In this document: positions 17,006-25,682 of the stretch, piece by piece
How the letters are laid out: every line of letters begins with the position of its first letter
Position numbering within the stretch: the stretch's first letter is position 1
DNA from: an uncultured Bacteroidales bacterium
GTDB lineage: Bacteria > Bacteroidota > Bacteroidia > Bacteroidales > Paludibacteraceae
DNA: 64,000 nucleotides
Direction: 5' to 3'
Assembly (NCBI GenBank): GCA_902779705.1
Contig: CACZCR010000003.1
Location: 372,001-436,000 of the forward strand
The notes under the pieces: generated by a model
Seen by the model: only the letters and a program-made list of their open reading frames with translations
Told to the model about the DNA's origin: nothing
Database searches by the model: none
Made by a program: the position numbers and the translations under genes

Positions 17006-18088
17006 CTATCCGTTGTGTTCTTGTCGAAGAATAGTATATAACCAATGTCCATCTACTGTCTCGTAGGACTCGGGCAGTTGGATGGCAGGTGCTTGCACAC
17101 CAGTGCCAATAGTCAGTTCGGGTGCTACCTCTATATGTGCTTCGTCCCACAGATTGCTTTCGAAAATGGCGTTTAAAAGAGTAGTGCCGCCCTCGACCAT
17201 GATGGAGTGGATACCTCTCTTAGCCAAATCATATAAGATGTACTGCCAGTTGGTGTTCTCGCGATATACGATGGTCTTGTATTGCCCGTCTAGTTGCCAA
17301 GGCTTGTCGCCAGCATCGGCGAAGATACGTGCATCGGACGGGATACGGTTATGCCTGTCTATGGTAACGCGAATAGGATGGCGTCCCTCCCAGTGTGTGT
17401 TGAGTAGCCTGGGGTTGTCCAGTAGGACGGTGTTGGTACCTACCATAATGGCCATATTTTCTGCCCGCAGACGGTGTACGATCTTTTTGGTTTCCGGAGT
17501 GGAGATGGCTAATGCTCCATTGAGATGCTGATGATTTGTCGCAAAAGCAGTAGAGATGTCCCTTTTTCGGTCAATAAACCCATCTGCTGTCTGTGCCCAT
17601 TTAAGTACTACATATGGGCGGTGCTTCTCGTGCAGACACAAAAAGCGTTTGTTCAGCTCGCGGCACTCGTCTTCCAGGACACCAACAGTCACTTCTATGC
17701 CGGCTTCTTGGAGCATTTGTACTCCTTTGCCGGATACCAAAGGATTGGGGTCTAACATACCTACCACAACATGCCCTATGCCTTTGTCGATGATGAGTTT
17801 GGCACAGGGGGGTGTTTTGCCGTAATGAGAACAGGGCTCAAGTGACACGAAGAGCGTACAGTCCTTGAGGTTGACGGACTTGTGCGGATTGGAAGACAAA
17901 GACTCTTCTAAGTGTTTGAAGCAGTTGACTTCGGCGTGTCCCTCGCCGTAGTGTTCGTGCCAACCTTCCGCGATTATGGTGCCCTCTTTGTTAACCAACA
18001 CTGCCCCTACCATGGGGTTGGGTGCTACGAAATACTCTCCACGACGGGCTATTTCAATACAACGATGAATAAAATTTGTGTATTCCAT
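17006..18088 (-). CDS. ribD: Riboflavin biosynthesis bifunctional deaminase/reductase RibD
   Basis: Catalyses deamination then reduction of the pyrimidine intermediate in riboflavin synthesis. It has 360 residues. The N-terminal cytidine-deaminase-like domain holds the zinc site: GHAEVNCF and SLEPCSHYGKTPPCAKLI. The C-terminal RibD reductase domain begins around residue 150 (RPYVVLKWAQTADGFIDRKRD) and includes IMVEGGTTLLNAIFESNLWDE. ATG 18088 lies 22 bp from the oppositely oriented prmC ATG, and the prmC promoter lies over its first codons. I found no FMN riboswitch. Confidence 0.96.
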   Translation of the reverse strand: MEYTNFIHRCIEIARRGEYFVAPNPMVGAVLVNKEGTIIAEGWHEHYGEGHAEVNCFKHLEESLSSNPHKSVNLKDCTLFVSLEPCSHYGKTPPCAKLIIDKGIGHVVVGMLDPNPLVSGKGVQMLQEAGIEVTVGVLEDECRELNKRFLCLHEKHRPYVVLKWAQTADGFIDRKRDISTAFATNHQHLNGALAISTPETKKIVHRLRAENMAIMVGTNTVLLDNPRLLNTHWEGRHPIRVTIDRHNRIPSDARIFADAGDKPWQLDGQYKTIVYRENTNWQYILYDLAKRGIHSIMVEGGTTLLNAIFESNLWDEAHIEVAPELTIGTGVQAPAIQLPESYETVDGHWLYTILRQEHNG

Positions 18089-18106
18089 TTTTTTTTCTTA
18101 TCTTTG
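18075..18106 (+). promoter_or_regulatory. Promoter of prmC-recX, inside the ribD 5' end
   Basis: -33 TTTG (18075-18078), 20 bp, -7 TATCTTTG (18099-18106). The prmC ATG (18111) is 4 bp after the box, so the transcript is predicted to be leaderless or nearly so. Confidence 0.78.
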
Positions 18107-18110
18107 CAGC

Positions 18111-18935
18111 ATGAAATCAACCATTAGCCACATAGTTGAGCAATTGACTCCTCTTTATCCGGCCGATGAGGCCCGTGCCTTGGCTTGGTGGATAGTGGAG
18201 GAGACGACCGGCAAGAGCCGTACCGAATTGCTAACCGCCTGCAAAGGTACTACTTTTTCACCAGATTTGCAAATGATAGTGGCTCGTTTGCTCAAAAAAG
18301 AGCCTATTCAGTATGTTTTTGGGCATACTTTGTGGTGTGGATTGGATTTGAAGGTGACTTCTGCCACCCTTATTCCTCGTCCCGAGACTGCTGAGCTGGT
18401 TGACTTGGTATCCCAAAATCCGGTGCTTAAGGCTGTTCCTCATCCGGTACGTCTTTTGGATATAGGTACTGGCAGTGGATGTATAGCATTGGCATTGAAA
18501 AAAGCGCATCCGGAATGGGAGGTGAGTGGACTGGATGTGTCGGCTAAGGCGTTAGCAGTGGCGCGCGAGAACGGCTGTCGAAACGGATTGGAGGTGGAAT
18601 GGATAGGGGCTGATATTATGACCAGTATGATCGATAGGTATGATGTTATTGTGTCTAATCCTCCATATATAGCAGAAAGCGAACGGGCAGAGATGGATGC
18701 TAATGTGCTGGATTTTGAGCCGCACAGCGCTCTATTTGTGCCGGATGATGATCCTTTGTGCTTCTATCGTCGCATAGCTTCGTTAAGGGCAGCTGAGTGG
18801 GTATACTTTGAGATCAATCCGCGTTATGCAGAGCCGATGGTGGATATGATGCAACATCTGGGTTATACTGAAATCACAATACACAATGATGTCTATGGAA
18901 AGACGAGAATACTCTCAGGACGAGTTGCGCAATAA
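18111..18935 (+). CDS. prmC: Peptide chain release factor N5-glutamine methyltransferase
   Basis: SAM-dependent enzyme that methylates the GGQ glutamine of release factors RF1/RF2. It has 274 residues. It has an N-terminal helical domain, then the methyltransferase fold with LLDIGTGSGCIALAL and the catalytic NPPYIAESE. ATG 18111 is 4 bp downstream of a -7 box; an in-frame TTG at 18078 is part of the promoter. The 3' end overlaps recX by 41-50 nt. The neighbouring recX is a common Bacteroidetes partner. Confidence 0.95.
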   Translation: MKSTISHIVEQLTPLYPADEARALAWWIVEETTGKSRTELLTACKGTTFSPDLQMIVARLLKKEPIQYVFGHTLWCGLDLKVTSATLIPRPETAELVDLVSQNPVLKAVPHPVRLLDIGTGSGCIALALKKAHPEWEVSGLDVSAKALAVARENGCRNGLEVEWIGADIMTSMIDRYDVIVSNPPYIAESERAEMDANVLDFEPHSALFVPDDDPLCFYRRIASLRAAEWVYFEINPRYAEPMVDMMQHLGYTEITIHNDVYGKTRILSGRVAQ

Positions 18936-19206
18936 AGCGGAGTCCTATTGTGCTCGTGCTGAGCGTTGTCCACTGCAGATACGCCACAAATTATATGAAT
19001 GGGGCGCAGACTCAGAGACACAAGGCGCTATTATGGAGCATCTTGAAGCACACGGATACATAGACACGGTGCGTTTTTGCCGTGCCTTCGTGCATGACCA
19101 TTATCTAATCAACAAATGGCCTAAGGAGAAAATCAAAGCTAAGCTCTATCAGTTAGGTTTGCCTAGCGGCGACATTTCTTTGGCTTTGCAAGACATTGAC
19201 GAATGA
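18886..19206 (+). CDS. recX: RecX-like regulator, short form
   Basis: RecX binds RecA filaments and modulates recombination. This copy is 103-106 residues (ATGs at 18886, 18889 and 18895) against about 150-165 for the family. Two of the three tandem three-helix repeats are visible: AESYCARAERCPLQIRHKLYEWG with GYIDTVRFCRAFVHDHY, and KWPKEKIKAKLYQLGL. The third repeat is absent: the gene ends within the 3' end of the convergent phosphatase gene (44-nt overlap). It may still bind RecA, since the second repeat carries much of the conserved surface. Confidence 0.8.
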   Translation: MMSMERREYSQDELRNKAESYCARAERCPLQIRHKLYEWGADSETQGAIMEHLEAHGYIDTVRFCRAFVHDHYLINKWPKEKIKAKLYQLGLPSGDISLALQDIDE

Positions 19207-20533
19207 GTGGTACCACCTCAGAGTTGTCGTGCCATCCTCCCAAAAGCTCTGCTCCTACTCCGATAGCGAATAGTGGAACAGCATGTGCAGTATGCGCGTG
19301 ACTGGTCCATCCTAACTTGGCTTGTCGGTTTAGAATCTCTACGCCGGTAGCAGCCATTTTTTCCGCATCCTGGGTGTTGTAGGCTTCGCGTAATTGGCTT
19401 TCTTCGTCTGCGTTGATTGATACGGCATTCCAAAAGCCTAAATTGTCTTTCCAAACTTGGCTGACTTGTTCCCATGATGGGGTAAGGGTTGAGTCTTGAT
19501 AGAGTTGCTGGAAGCGCTCTGTTAGGACAGATTGAGAACATTGTTGGTGTTGTAGCACTTGCAGGTTGAGTGTATAGTCTGAGTTGCCTAATGCCATACC
19601 ACCTGTCTCATGGTCTGCGGTCACTAGTATCAGGGTTTCGTTCGGATGTTGGAGATAGAAGTTGTATGCTTCTTGTAGTGCCTCGTCCATTGCCCATACT
19701 TCTTCGATAGCAGTACGTCCGTCATTACTATGACAAGCATAGTCAATCATTCCACCTTCGACCATCATAAAAAAGCGGTCATACTTGTTCATCAAAAAGG
19801 GAATAGATGTTTGGACGATCTGCTTCAATGTTGAGTTGCTGGCAATATGGTCAATTGCGTAGCCGATGTTGTCACTGTGCACTTTGGCACTGTCACCGGG
19901 CTGAATCATAATGAGCCGCCTATCATTAAGATGGCGTTGCGCTTCATCGTAGGAGCGTACGATTGTATAGCCCGCTTGCTCTGCCAAATCATAGAGGTTG
20001 TGTGCCTTGTCATCCTTCTTGCCTTGTGGGTGATGAAAACCGGCTCCGCCAAAGAAATCAAATTCCGTTTGTGTCAGTTGTTTGCCGATGGCATAATAGT
20101 GGCTACGCTTGATGTCATTGCCATAAAATGCTCCCGGTGTGGCATGGTCGATAGCCACGGAAGTCATAATACCTATTCCCCATCCTTGACTCTGTAGGTA
20201 TTCGGCTATCGAACTCAGGGTGTCGCCCGTGGCGCTTAACCCCAATGTACCATTATTAGTCTTTGTACCGGTTGCTAATGCTGTTCCGGCTGCTGATGAG
20301 TCGGTGATGCCGTTACTGGCAGAAAAAGTGCTCAATTCCCCCGATACCGTAAACTGAGACATCAGGGTAGGCACTCTGCCGATGCGTCCTTCCATTTCTG
20401 CGCGATACATTTCGGCAGCAAGCACTTGGTTAGGCCCCATACCATCGCCGATAAAATAGAAGATATACTTCAGTTTGGCACTCGCTGAAAGCGTGATAAC
20501 AGCGGCAATAATAAATAAAATGATACGTTTCAT
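19163..20533 (-). CDS. Alkaline phosphatase
   Basis: Periplasmic phosphomonoesterase of 456 residues with signal peptide MKRIILFIIAAVITLSASA. It has the alkaline phosphatase superfamily features: metal-binding Asp in YFIGDGMGPNQ, the phosphorylated Ser in DSSAAGTALATG, EGGMIDYACHSND with metal ligands, VTADHETGGMALG and a late His in WTSHAHTAHAVPLFAIG. It starts at ATG 20533, overlapping the exonuclease gene upstream by 4 nt (ATGA), so it is translationally coupled to it. The 3' end overlaps recX. Confidence 0.93.
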   Translation of the reverse strand: MKRIILFIIAAVITLSASAKLKYIFYFIGDGMGPNQVLAAEMYRAEMEGRIGRVPTLMSQFTVSGELSTFSASNGITDSSAAGTALATGTKTNNGTLGLSATGDTLSSIAEYLQSQGWGIGIMTSVAIDHATPGAFYGNDIKRSHYYAIGKQLTQTEFDFFGGAGFHHPQGKKDDKAHNLYDLAEQAGYTIVRSYDEAQRHLNDRRLIMIQPGDSAKVHSDNIGYAIDHIASNSTLKQIVQTSIPFLMNKYDRFFMMVEGGMIDYACHSNDGRTAIEEVWAMDEALQEAYNFYLQHPNETLILVTADHETGGMALGNSDYTLNLQVLQHQQCSQSVLTERFQQLYQDSTLTPSWEQVSQVWKDNLGFWNAVSINADEESQLREAYNTQDAEKMAATGVEILNRQAKLGWTSHAHTAHAVPLFAIGVGAELLGGWHDNSEVVPLIRQCLAKPKKCRR

Positions 20534-21240
20534 GTTGTTTGGTTTTGTGTAGATAGGGAAGCTTGCTCTCGCAAGGCAATTATTTCTTGTTGATGTTGTT
20601 GCTGTCGTTCTAATTCTGCGCGTCGTAATGCTTCTGCCTCGTGAGGAGGAAGTGGCTTGGTGGATAGTAAGTCCTTGTAGATAAGCAGCGTAGCCCATGC
20701 GTCTGTTGATGCGTAGCGCGCTTGTTCCGGAGTGAGATGGCTGTTCTCCCAGTTGGTTAGCTGCTGAGATTTGGATATTTTTTTCTCAAAACAAATGGCA
20801 AAGATCTTCTGCAACCCAAGATCGAGAATACCATATTTGCCCACGATAGACTGCAGGTCTATGCAGTTCTTGGGCTTGAAATCGCGTCTGCGCCGCAGTC
20901 CATTCAGGTCATCGCGGAATGCCAGTCCCACTTTGCATATTCTGGGATTTGCAAATAGGTCTGCCAATGCTTGCGGAAGACCTATGTGAGTGAGACGGAA
21001 TAGGTAACATCTCTCTTCTGTAGCAATCTGTACCAAAGCGGTAGGATAGTGAACTCCCCGTTTGAAACTAGGACGAGACTCCGTATCAACGCCTATAGTG
21101 TTCTGACGGTTAAGATAGTCCATTGCTTCATTTACTTGCTCGGGGCGGTCAACAATGATCACCTCTCCCTCAAAACGGGCGAGTGGCATCCATTGGAGTA
21201 TGTCCTTGGCAATATGATGAATATAATGGTTCTCTTTCAT
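20530..21240 (-). CDS. 3'-5' exonuclease, RNase D/DEDDy type
   Basis: Single-domain exonuclease of 236 residues. The DEDD residues are visible: TIGVDTESRP (Exo I), LAFRDDLNGLRR (Exo II) and YASTDAWATLLIY (Exo III with the Tyr/Asp pair). It lacks the HRDC domains of full RNase D, so the substrate (RNA trimming or DNA) is undetermined. It is encoded between DUF5063 (1-bp gap) and the phosphatase (4-nt overlap). A Gln-rich C-terminal helix (ELERQQQHQQEIIAL) follows the catalytic domain. Confidence 0.9.
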   Translation of the reverse strand: MKENHYIHHIAKDILQWMPLARFEGEVIIVDRPEQVNEAMDYLNRQNTIGVDTESRPSFKRGVHYPTALVQIATEERCYLFRLTHIGLPQALADLFANPRICKVGLAFRDDLNGLRRRRDFKPKNCIDLQSIVGKYGILDLGLQKIFAICFEKKISKSQQLTNWENSHLTPEQARYASTDAWATLLIYKDLLSTKPLPPHEAEALRRAELERQQQHQQEIIALREQASLSTQNQTT

Positions 21241-21241
21241 C

Positions 21242-21760
21242 TTAGTCCTCTTTGTTAACTTGAAGAGCGTGTAATGCTGCTAAAGAGTTAAGCAGTTTTT
21301 GCCCCCAGTGGTTAATAAACTGCTCTCGACATAAATAGACTGCATCGTTCATAACCGCTTCCTGGCCTGTTTGAAAGTTGGCTGCCATATCTTTCAGTTC
21401 TTGATATATATCGGCCAGATCCTCAGAAATGGTCGCCATACAGGGTTCGTCTGTATACCGTTGATTGTCAGTGAGAACTGTCAGATAGGTGTCGTCTGTT
21501 CCCAATAAAGTCTGAAGACTGAATAGTATATAGTTATAGTCTTCCTCTTGGACAAATTGTTGCGGTTCGCCATCTAACTCTATTTGGGTGGACTCTAACA
21601 TACGCGTGCGTGCGTATAATATAGGAAGGAGTTGCAGGAGTCGCTCTATCAACTCATCTTTCTCCATCTCGTTAGTATGTTCCAAAAGCAAGCATGTTTG
21701 TGCTGCTATAGTGACGAAATCGATAGTCGACTGATGATAAACATAGTGCTCGTTAGCCAT
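21242..21760 (-). CDS. DUF5063 family protein
   Basis: Cytoplasmic, all-helical acidic protein of 172 residues with no known function. The N-terminus FVTIAAQTCLLLEHTNEM and the C-terminal YLCREQFINHWGQKLLNSLAALH match the Bacteroidetes DUF5063 pattern, which in this phylum usually sits beside the DEDD exonuclease as here (1-bp gap). I use ATG 21760; the frame is open upstream but that stretch carries the promoter. A role in RNA metabolism is a guess from the neighbour only. Confidence 0.8.
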   Translation of the reverse strand: MANEHYVYHQSTIDFVTIAAQTCLLLEHTNEMEKDELIERLLQLLPILYARTRMLESTQIELDGEPQQFVQEEDYNYILFSLQTLLGTDDTYLTVLTDNQRYTDEPCMATISEDLADIYQELKDMAANFQTGQEAVMNDAVYLCREQFINHWGQKLLNSLAALHALQVNKED

Positions 21761-21780
21761 AGTACTGCGAATTGAATGCG

Positions 21781-21812
21781 CAAAGTTATGAAAAAATTTG
21801 CAAATATGCAAC
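21781..21812 (-). promoter_or_regulatory. Promoter of the DUF5063-exonuclease-phosphatase operon
   Basis: Minus-strand -7 TAACTTTG (21788-21781) and -33 GTTG (21812-21809), 20 bp apart. It is interleaved back to back with the plus-strand promoter at 21797-21828. Confidence 0.72.
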
Positions 21813-21828
21813 TTTTTTAGTAATTTTG
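21797..21828 (+). promoter_or_regulatory. Promoter of the coiled-coil/upp unit
   Basis: -33 TTTG (21797-21800), 20 bp, -7 TAATTTTG (21821-21828). The run TTTGCAGCGAATTTG at the box recurs at the promoter at 61549-61580. Confidence 0.75.
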
Positions 21829-21890
21829 CAGCGAATTTGTTGAAACAGACAAAATGTAATACATAAAGATATTCAAAAATACTGAAAATT

Positions 21891-22541
21891 ATGAAAAAAA
21901 TTTTCCTCTTGGGCTTTTTGGCCATTAGTATGGTTGCTTTGGCGCAACAAGTGACTCCGGTGACTGTTCAGATCGCCGAATTGAAAATCGATTCTCTCCG
22001 TGCAGTGTATCTTTCGCAGCCTCCTATGTATCGTACGGCATTAGAGATGCAAGCTGCCGAGTTGGAGCAGAGTCGTAAGGGATTAGAAGCAGCTAAGGCT
22101 ACTTTAAAGGCAGAGCAGAAACATGCAAAAGAGATGGGTGTGGCGATTAAGGATGCTGCAAAAATGGCGACAAACCTCAAAAAACTTTACATCAAAGAGC
22201 AAACAGAGTTGAAGGCGATGCAAAAGAATATTGAGAAGCAGCAGAAAACCCTTAGTAAGCAGAGTGATCTGAATGATGCATCGCGTAAAGCATATAGCAG
22301 ACTATTAGAGCGAGAACAGCGCGAGTTGGGTGATGCAGCAGATGAAGTGGCATCCCGAATCAGTTCGATGTCTGAATTGGAGACTACACTCCAAAATGAG
22401 CAGACCAATTTGCAGTCTTTTAATACGCAAGTGGCGCAAAAAGCTTTGGAGATTCAGCGTCTAGAGACTGTATACAAAGAGCGTTTGACTATCCTGAAGG
22501 CTGAGCAAAAAGCAGCAAAATCGCTACAAAATAATCCCTAA
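21891..22541 (+). CDS. Secreted coiled-coil protein, function unknown
   Basis: Protein of 216 residues with signal peptide MKKIFLLGFLAISMVALAQ. Nearly all of the mature part is a long heptad-rich helix (LEQSRKGLEAAKATLKAEQ, KEQTELKAMQKNIEKQQKTL, QNEQTNLQSFNTQVAQKAL), so it likely forms a periplasmic coiled-coil, perhaps a dimer or trimer. I do not recognise a family. It is 2 bp from upp and shares its transcript; no functional link is evident. Confidence 0.7.
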   Translation: MKKIFLLGFLAISMVALAQQVTPVTVQIAELKIDSLRAVYLSQPPMYRTALEMQAAELEQSRKGLEAAKATLKAEQKHAKEMGVAIKDAAKMATNLKKLYIKEQTELKAMQKNIEKQQKTLSKQSDLNDASRKAYSRLLEREQRELGDAADEVASRISSMSELETTLQNEQTNLQSFNTQVAQKALEIQRLETVYKERLTILKAEQKAAKSLQNNP

Positions 22542-22543
22542 AT

Positions 22544-23209
22544 ATGAAAGTAGTTAATCTCTCCGAGCAAAACTCCTTGCTCAATCAGTACTTGCGCGAG
22601 ATTCGTGATGTTACCATTCAGAATGATCCGTTACGTTTTCGTCGCAACATCGAGCGTATAGGCGAGGTGATGGCGTTAGAAGTTAGTCGTGCGCTTAGTT
22701 ATGAGCCGACACAAGTCAAGACACCCTTAGGCATCGCAGAGGTGAATACTATCGCAGATCGCTTGGTTCTTGGGACAATCATGCGTGCTGGCTTGCCTTT
22801 GCACCAGGGATTCCTCAATATGTTTGACCGTGCAGAGAATGCTTTCTTGAGCGCCTATCGGCGTATGGGCCGCAATGCGCATGGCGAGCAACAGTTGGAG
22901 ATAGTGGCTGAGTATTTGGCAGCTCCTAATTTGGATGGAAAGACCCTGATTCTTGTGGACCCGATGTTGGCTACCGGTATGTCTATGGAAGTAGGCTATC
23001 GTGCGTTGTTACGCAATGGGATGCCTTCTTATACGCATCTATGTTGTACCATTGGCACTCCGCAGGCTATTGAATATCTTCAGCAGACACTTGGCGAGGA
23101 GCCGATTACATTGTGGTGCGCTGCTGTCGATCCGGTGCTAAACGAGAAGAAGTATATTGTTCCCGGATTGGGAGACGCGGGAGATCTTTGTTTTGGTGAG
23201 AAGTTATAA
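22544..23209 (+). CDS. upp: Uracil phosphoribosyltransferase
   Basis: Salvages uracil by joining it to PRPP to give UMP. It has 221 residues. The PRPP-binding loop is DPMLATGMSMEVGYRAL; IMRAGLPLHQGFL and the C-terminal GLGDAGDLCFG, which contacts uracil, are family blocks. The PRPP supplier prs lies at 59.6 kb and udk at 16.3 kb. The final 14 nt overlap the VanZ gene if that starts at GTG 23196. Confidence 0.95.
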   Translation: MKVVNLSEQNSLLNQYLREIRDVTIQNDPLRFRRNIERIGEVMALEVSRALSYEPTQVKTPLGIAEVNTIADRLVLGTIMRAGLPLHQGFLNMFDRAENAFLSAYRRMGRNAHGEQQLEIVAEYLAAPNLDGKTLILVDPMLATGMSMEVGYRALLRNGMPSYTHLCCTIGTPQAIEYLQQTLGEEPITLWCAAVDPVLNEKKYIVPGLGDAGDLCFGEKL

Positions 23210-23564
23210 GTCTCCGGTTATCATCGTGAGCATCGCTATCGCGGTGCTCTCTTTGTTAGAAGCTCCACATGTTTCGGCGGCGCAGCAGTTTTCAGACAAA
23301 CTGTTGCACTCGTTGGGCTATCTTGTTTTAGCAATCACGGCTTTGTGGGCTCTTGCGGACTGGTCGGCAAAGAGGGTGTGGCACTATTTTGTGGCTTGTA
23401 CATATGTGGTGGTCTACGGAGGTGTCATCGAGTTGCTTCAAGCATGGTGCACTCAAACACGTACGGGAGACTGGCTCGACTGGCTTGCAGATGTGCTGGG
23501 AGCAATGGTCGGATTAATAATAGTATATGTTGTTTCATTAGGAATTAGTCTTCATGATGTATAA
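23196..23564 (+). CDS. VanZ-like membrane protein
   Basis: Small inner-membrane protein of about 122 residues with four hydrophobic segments and the VanZ pattern FSDKLLHSLGYLVLAI ... YGGVIELLQAWCTQTRTGDWLDWLADVLGAMVG. GTG 23196, overlapping upp, is the most plausible start; an in-frame ATG at 23157 would put 13 odd residues on the front. Function in Bacteroidetes is unknown; VanZ in enterococci gives teicoplanin resistance. It overlaps dprA by 11 nt. Confidence 0.82.
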   Translation: MRSYKSPVIIVSIAIAVLSLLEAPHVSAAQQFSDKLLHSLGYLVLAITALWALADWSAKRVWHYFVACTYVVVYGGVIELLQAWCTQTRTGDWLDWLADVLGAMVGLIIVYVVSLGISLHDV

Positions 23565-24618
23565 ATTGGCTTTAGCCTACCTATATCGCTATCGGCCCCA
23601 TATGGCCCATAGATTGTTGTCGCGCTATGGATCTCCTGAAATGGTGTGGGAGAATGTGGACTGTGATCCGTATGTAGATGCTGCCAAAAAAAATGAAGCT
23701 TGGGAGCATGCTCTACGAGAAGCGGAGTTCATAGACAAACATCATATACTGACTACTTTTTGTACAGACGACAATTATCCCACTCGTCTCAAGCAGTGTA
23801 TAGATCGTCCTGTCATGCTTTTTGCCAAAGGAAACGTAAACCATTCGGAAGGTAAGTTCGTGTCTATAGTGGGAACAAGAAGGGCTACCGAACGGGGTAA
23901 GGAACTCACAAGACGCTTTGTGCTAGATTTGGCGCAGATGTGCTCTGATGTAACGATAGTGAGTGGTTTGGCATATGGAATAGATGTGGCGGCACATAGA
24001 GCTGCTCTCGAAGCAGATATGCCAACGATCATTATTCCTGCCCATGGTTTGGATAGAATATATCCTTCCGTACACCGACAAGTAGCAGTGGAAGCCTTAG
24101 CGAACGGAGGTATATTGACCGAATATATGTCAGGAACAGAGCCTGAGAAAATGAACTTTGTAGCGCGAAATCGCATTGTGGCAGGCCTTGCGGATGCAGT
24201 ACTGGTGGCAGAGTCGCCTGATAGAGGAGGTTCGCTAATTACAGCCTCAATGGCAGTCGATTATAATAGAGAATTGTTTGCCTTCCCCGGTAGGCCTAGT
24301 GATATGAGTAGTATGGGGTGTAACCGTCTCATCCGCCAACAACAAGCCTCATTAATCAATTCGGCAGCGGATTTTGTAGAACTGATGGGCTGGGAACCAG
24401 AGAACAAGGAGCCGCAACTAACTATGTCACTGGATAGTTCGACGATGTATGACTCTAAACTGCTAAATATGCTCCGTTCAGCAGAAGAGGGCATGCATAT
24501 AAATAGCTTGGTAATGGAGTCGGGTTTGCCTTATACTGATGTAGCGGCTGAATTGATGATGCTTGAGATGGATGGCCTGGTACGGGCACTAGCCGGTGGA
24601 ATCTATAGAGCATTATAA
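23554..24618 (+). CDS. dprA: DNA-processing protein DprA
   Basis: Loads RecA on incoming single-stranded DNA in natural transformation. It has 354 residues. It has an N-terminal helical (SAM-like) region, the Rossmann DprA core (SIVGTRRATERGKELTRRF, SGLAYGIDVAAHRAAL, VLVAESPDRGGSLITASMA, AFPGRPSDMSSMGCNRLI), and a C-terminal winged-helix (DMVMESGLPYTDVAAELMMLEMDGLV-like) that in other species contacts ComEA/RecA. ATG 23554 overlaps VanZ; a second ATG follows immediately. The terminator at 24643 ends the unit. Confidence 0.95.
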   Translation: MMYKLALAYLYRYRPHMAHRLLSRYGSPEMVWENVDCDPYVDAAKKNEAWEHALREAEFIDKHHILTTFCTDDNYPTRLKQCIDRPVMLFAKGNVNHSEGKFVSIVGTRRATERGKELTRRFVLDLAQMCSDVTIVSGLAYGIDVAAHRAALEADMPTIIIPAHGLDRIYPSVHRQVAVEALANGGILTEYMSGTEPEKMNFVARNRIVAGLADAVLVAESPDRGGSLITASMAVDYNRELFAFPGRPSDMSSMGCNRLIRQQQASLINSAADFVELMGWEPENKEPQLTMSLDSSTMYDSKLLNMLRSAEEGMHINSLVMESGLPYTDVAAELMMLEMDGLVRALAGGIYRAL

Positions 24619-24642
24619 CCTCTGTTTGGAGAGTATAAAATA

Positions 24643-24667
24643 AGAGACGCTTTTCAGCGTCTCTTTT
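24643..24667. terminator. Intrinsic terminator after dprA
   Basis: AGAGACGC (24643-24650), loop TTTTCA, GCGTCTCT (24657-24664), then T-run. It stops dprA (+); on the other strand it follows the tRNA, with a weaker T-rich tail. Confidence 0.9.
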
Positions 24668-24671
24668 CTTG

Positions 24672-24743
<72 letters not shown>

Positions 24744-24769
24744 ATATATCGTTTTTTCAAACGCGGGTG

Positions 24770-24801
24770 CAAAGGTAGTGCTTTTTTTTGATATATGCAA
24801 A
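24770..24801 (-). promoter_or_regulatory. Promoter of the initiator tRNA
   Basis: Minus-strand -7 TACCTTTG (24777-24770), 20 bp, -33 TTTG (24801-24798), about 22-27 bp upstream of the tRNA 5' end. Confidence 0.8.
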
Positions 24802-24851
24802 TTTTTTTGCACTTTTTTGACAAAAAGAGTGTCTTTTGTGTGTTTTAAGAC

Positions 24852-24885
24852 AAAAAACATGAGCAACCCTATTGGATTGCTCATG
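24852..24885 (-). terminator. Terminator of the frd/sdh operon
   Basis: Minus strand: CATGAGCAA, a 10-nt loop, TTGCTCATG, then T6 (24857-24852). It lies 36 bp past the last gene of the operon. Confidence 0.92.
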
Positions 24886-24921
24886 CCAAGAGATATTGCG
24901 CTACTAAAAACGAAAACGTGA

Positions 24922-25677
24922 TTAGTCTTTGAATTTAGCGCAGAGGAACTCGCGGTTGAGGCGAGCGATGTTTGCGAGGCTAACCGATTTCGGGCACTCA
25001 GCGGCACAAGCACCGGTGTTGGTGCAGTTACCGAATCCGAGTTCATCCATCTTAGCGACCATCGCTTTCGCACGAGCCGCAGCCTCTACCTTACCTTGCG
25101 GAAGCAGGGCAAGCTGACTTACCTTTGCAGCTACGAACAACATTGCCGAACCGTTCTTACAAGCGGCCGCACAGGCACCGCAACCGATACAGGACGCAGC
25201 GTCCATCGCCTCGTCAGCAACGGGCTTCGGAATAGGAATTGCATTTGCGTCAGGTACACCACCGGTGTTTACACTTACGAAACCACCGGCCTGCATGATC
25301 TTGTCGTACGCACCGCGGTCTACCATGAGGTCCTTGATTACTGGGAACGCACGGCTACGCCAGGGTTCTACGGTGATAGTCTCACCATCTTTGAACTTAC
25401 GCATGTGGAGCTGGCAGGTCGTGATGGCGCTGTCAGGTCCGTGCGGGTGACCGTTGACGTACATAGAGCACATACCACAGATACCCTCACGGCAGTCGTG
25501 ATCGTAGGTAACAGGGTCTTTGTGCTCTGCAACGAGTTGCTCGTTGAGAATATCAATCATCTCCAAGAACGAAGCACCTTGGAAGACGTGCTTGAGCTCA
25601 TAAGTCTCGAAATGGCCTTGAGCCTTCGGGCCGGCTTGACGCCATACCCGTACTTTGATATCAATATACTGATCCAT
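24922..25677 (-). CDS. frdB: Fumarate reductase/succinate dehydrogenase iron-sulfur subunit
   Basis: Electron-transfer subunit of 251 residues carrying electrons between the quinone-site membrane subunit and the flavoprotein. Cysteine sets for the three clusters are visible: [10 protein letters not shown] (2Fe-2S), [14 protein letters not shown] (4Fe-4S) and [16 protein letters not shown] (3Fe-4S). It is last in the order C-A-B, 5 bp after the A gene. In Bacteroides-type anaerobes this complex works mainly as fumarate reductase; direction cannot be proved from sequence, so it could equally be named sdhB. Confidence 0.95.
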   Translation of the reverse strand: MDQYIDIKVRVWRQAGPKAQGHFETYELKHVFQGASFLEMIDILNEQLVAEHKDPVTYDHDCREGICGMCSMYVNGHPHGPDSAITTCQLHMRKFKDGETITVEPWRSRAFPVIKDLMVDRGAYDKIMQAGGFVSVNTGGVPDANAIPIPKPVADEAMDAASCIGCGACAAACKNGSAMLFVAAKVSQLALLPQGKVEAAARAKAMVAKMDELGFGNCTNTGACAAECPKSVSLANIARLNREFLCAKFKD

Positions 25678-25682
25678 AATGC

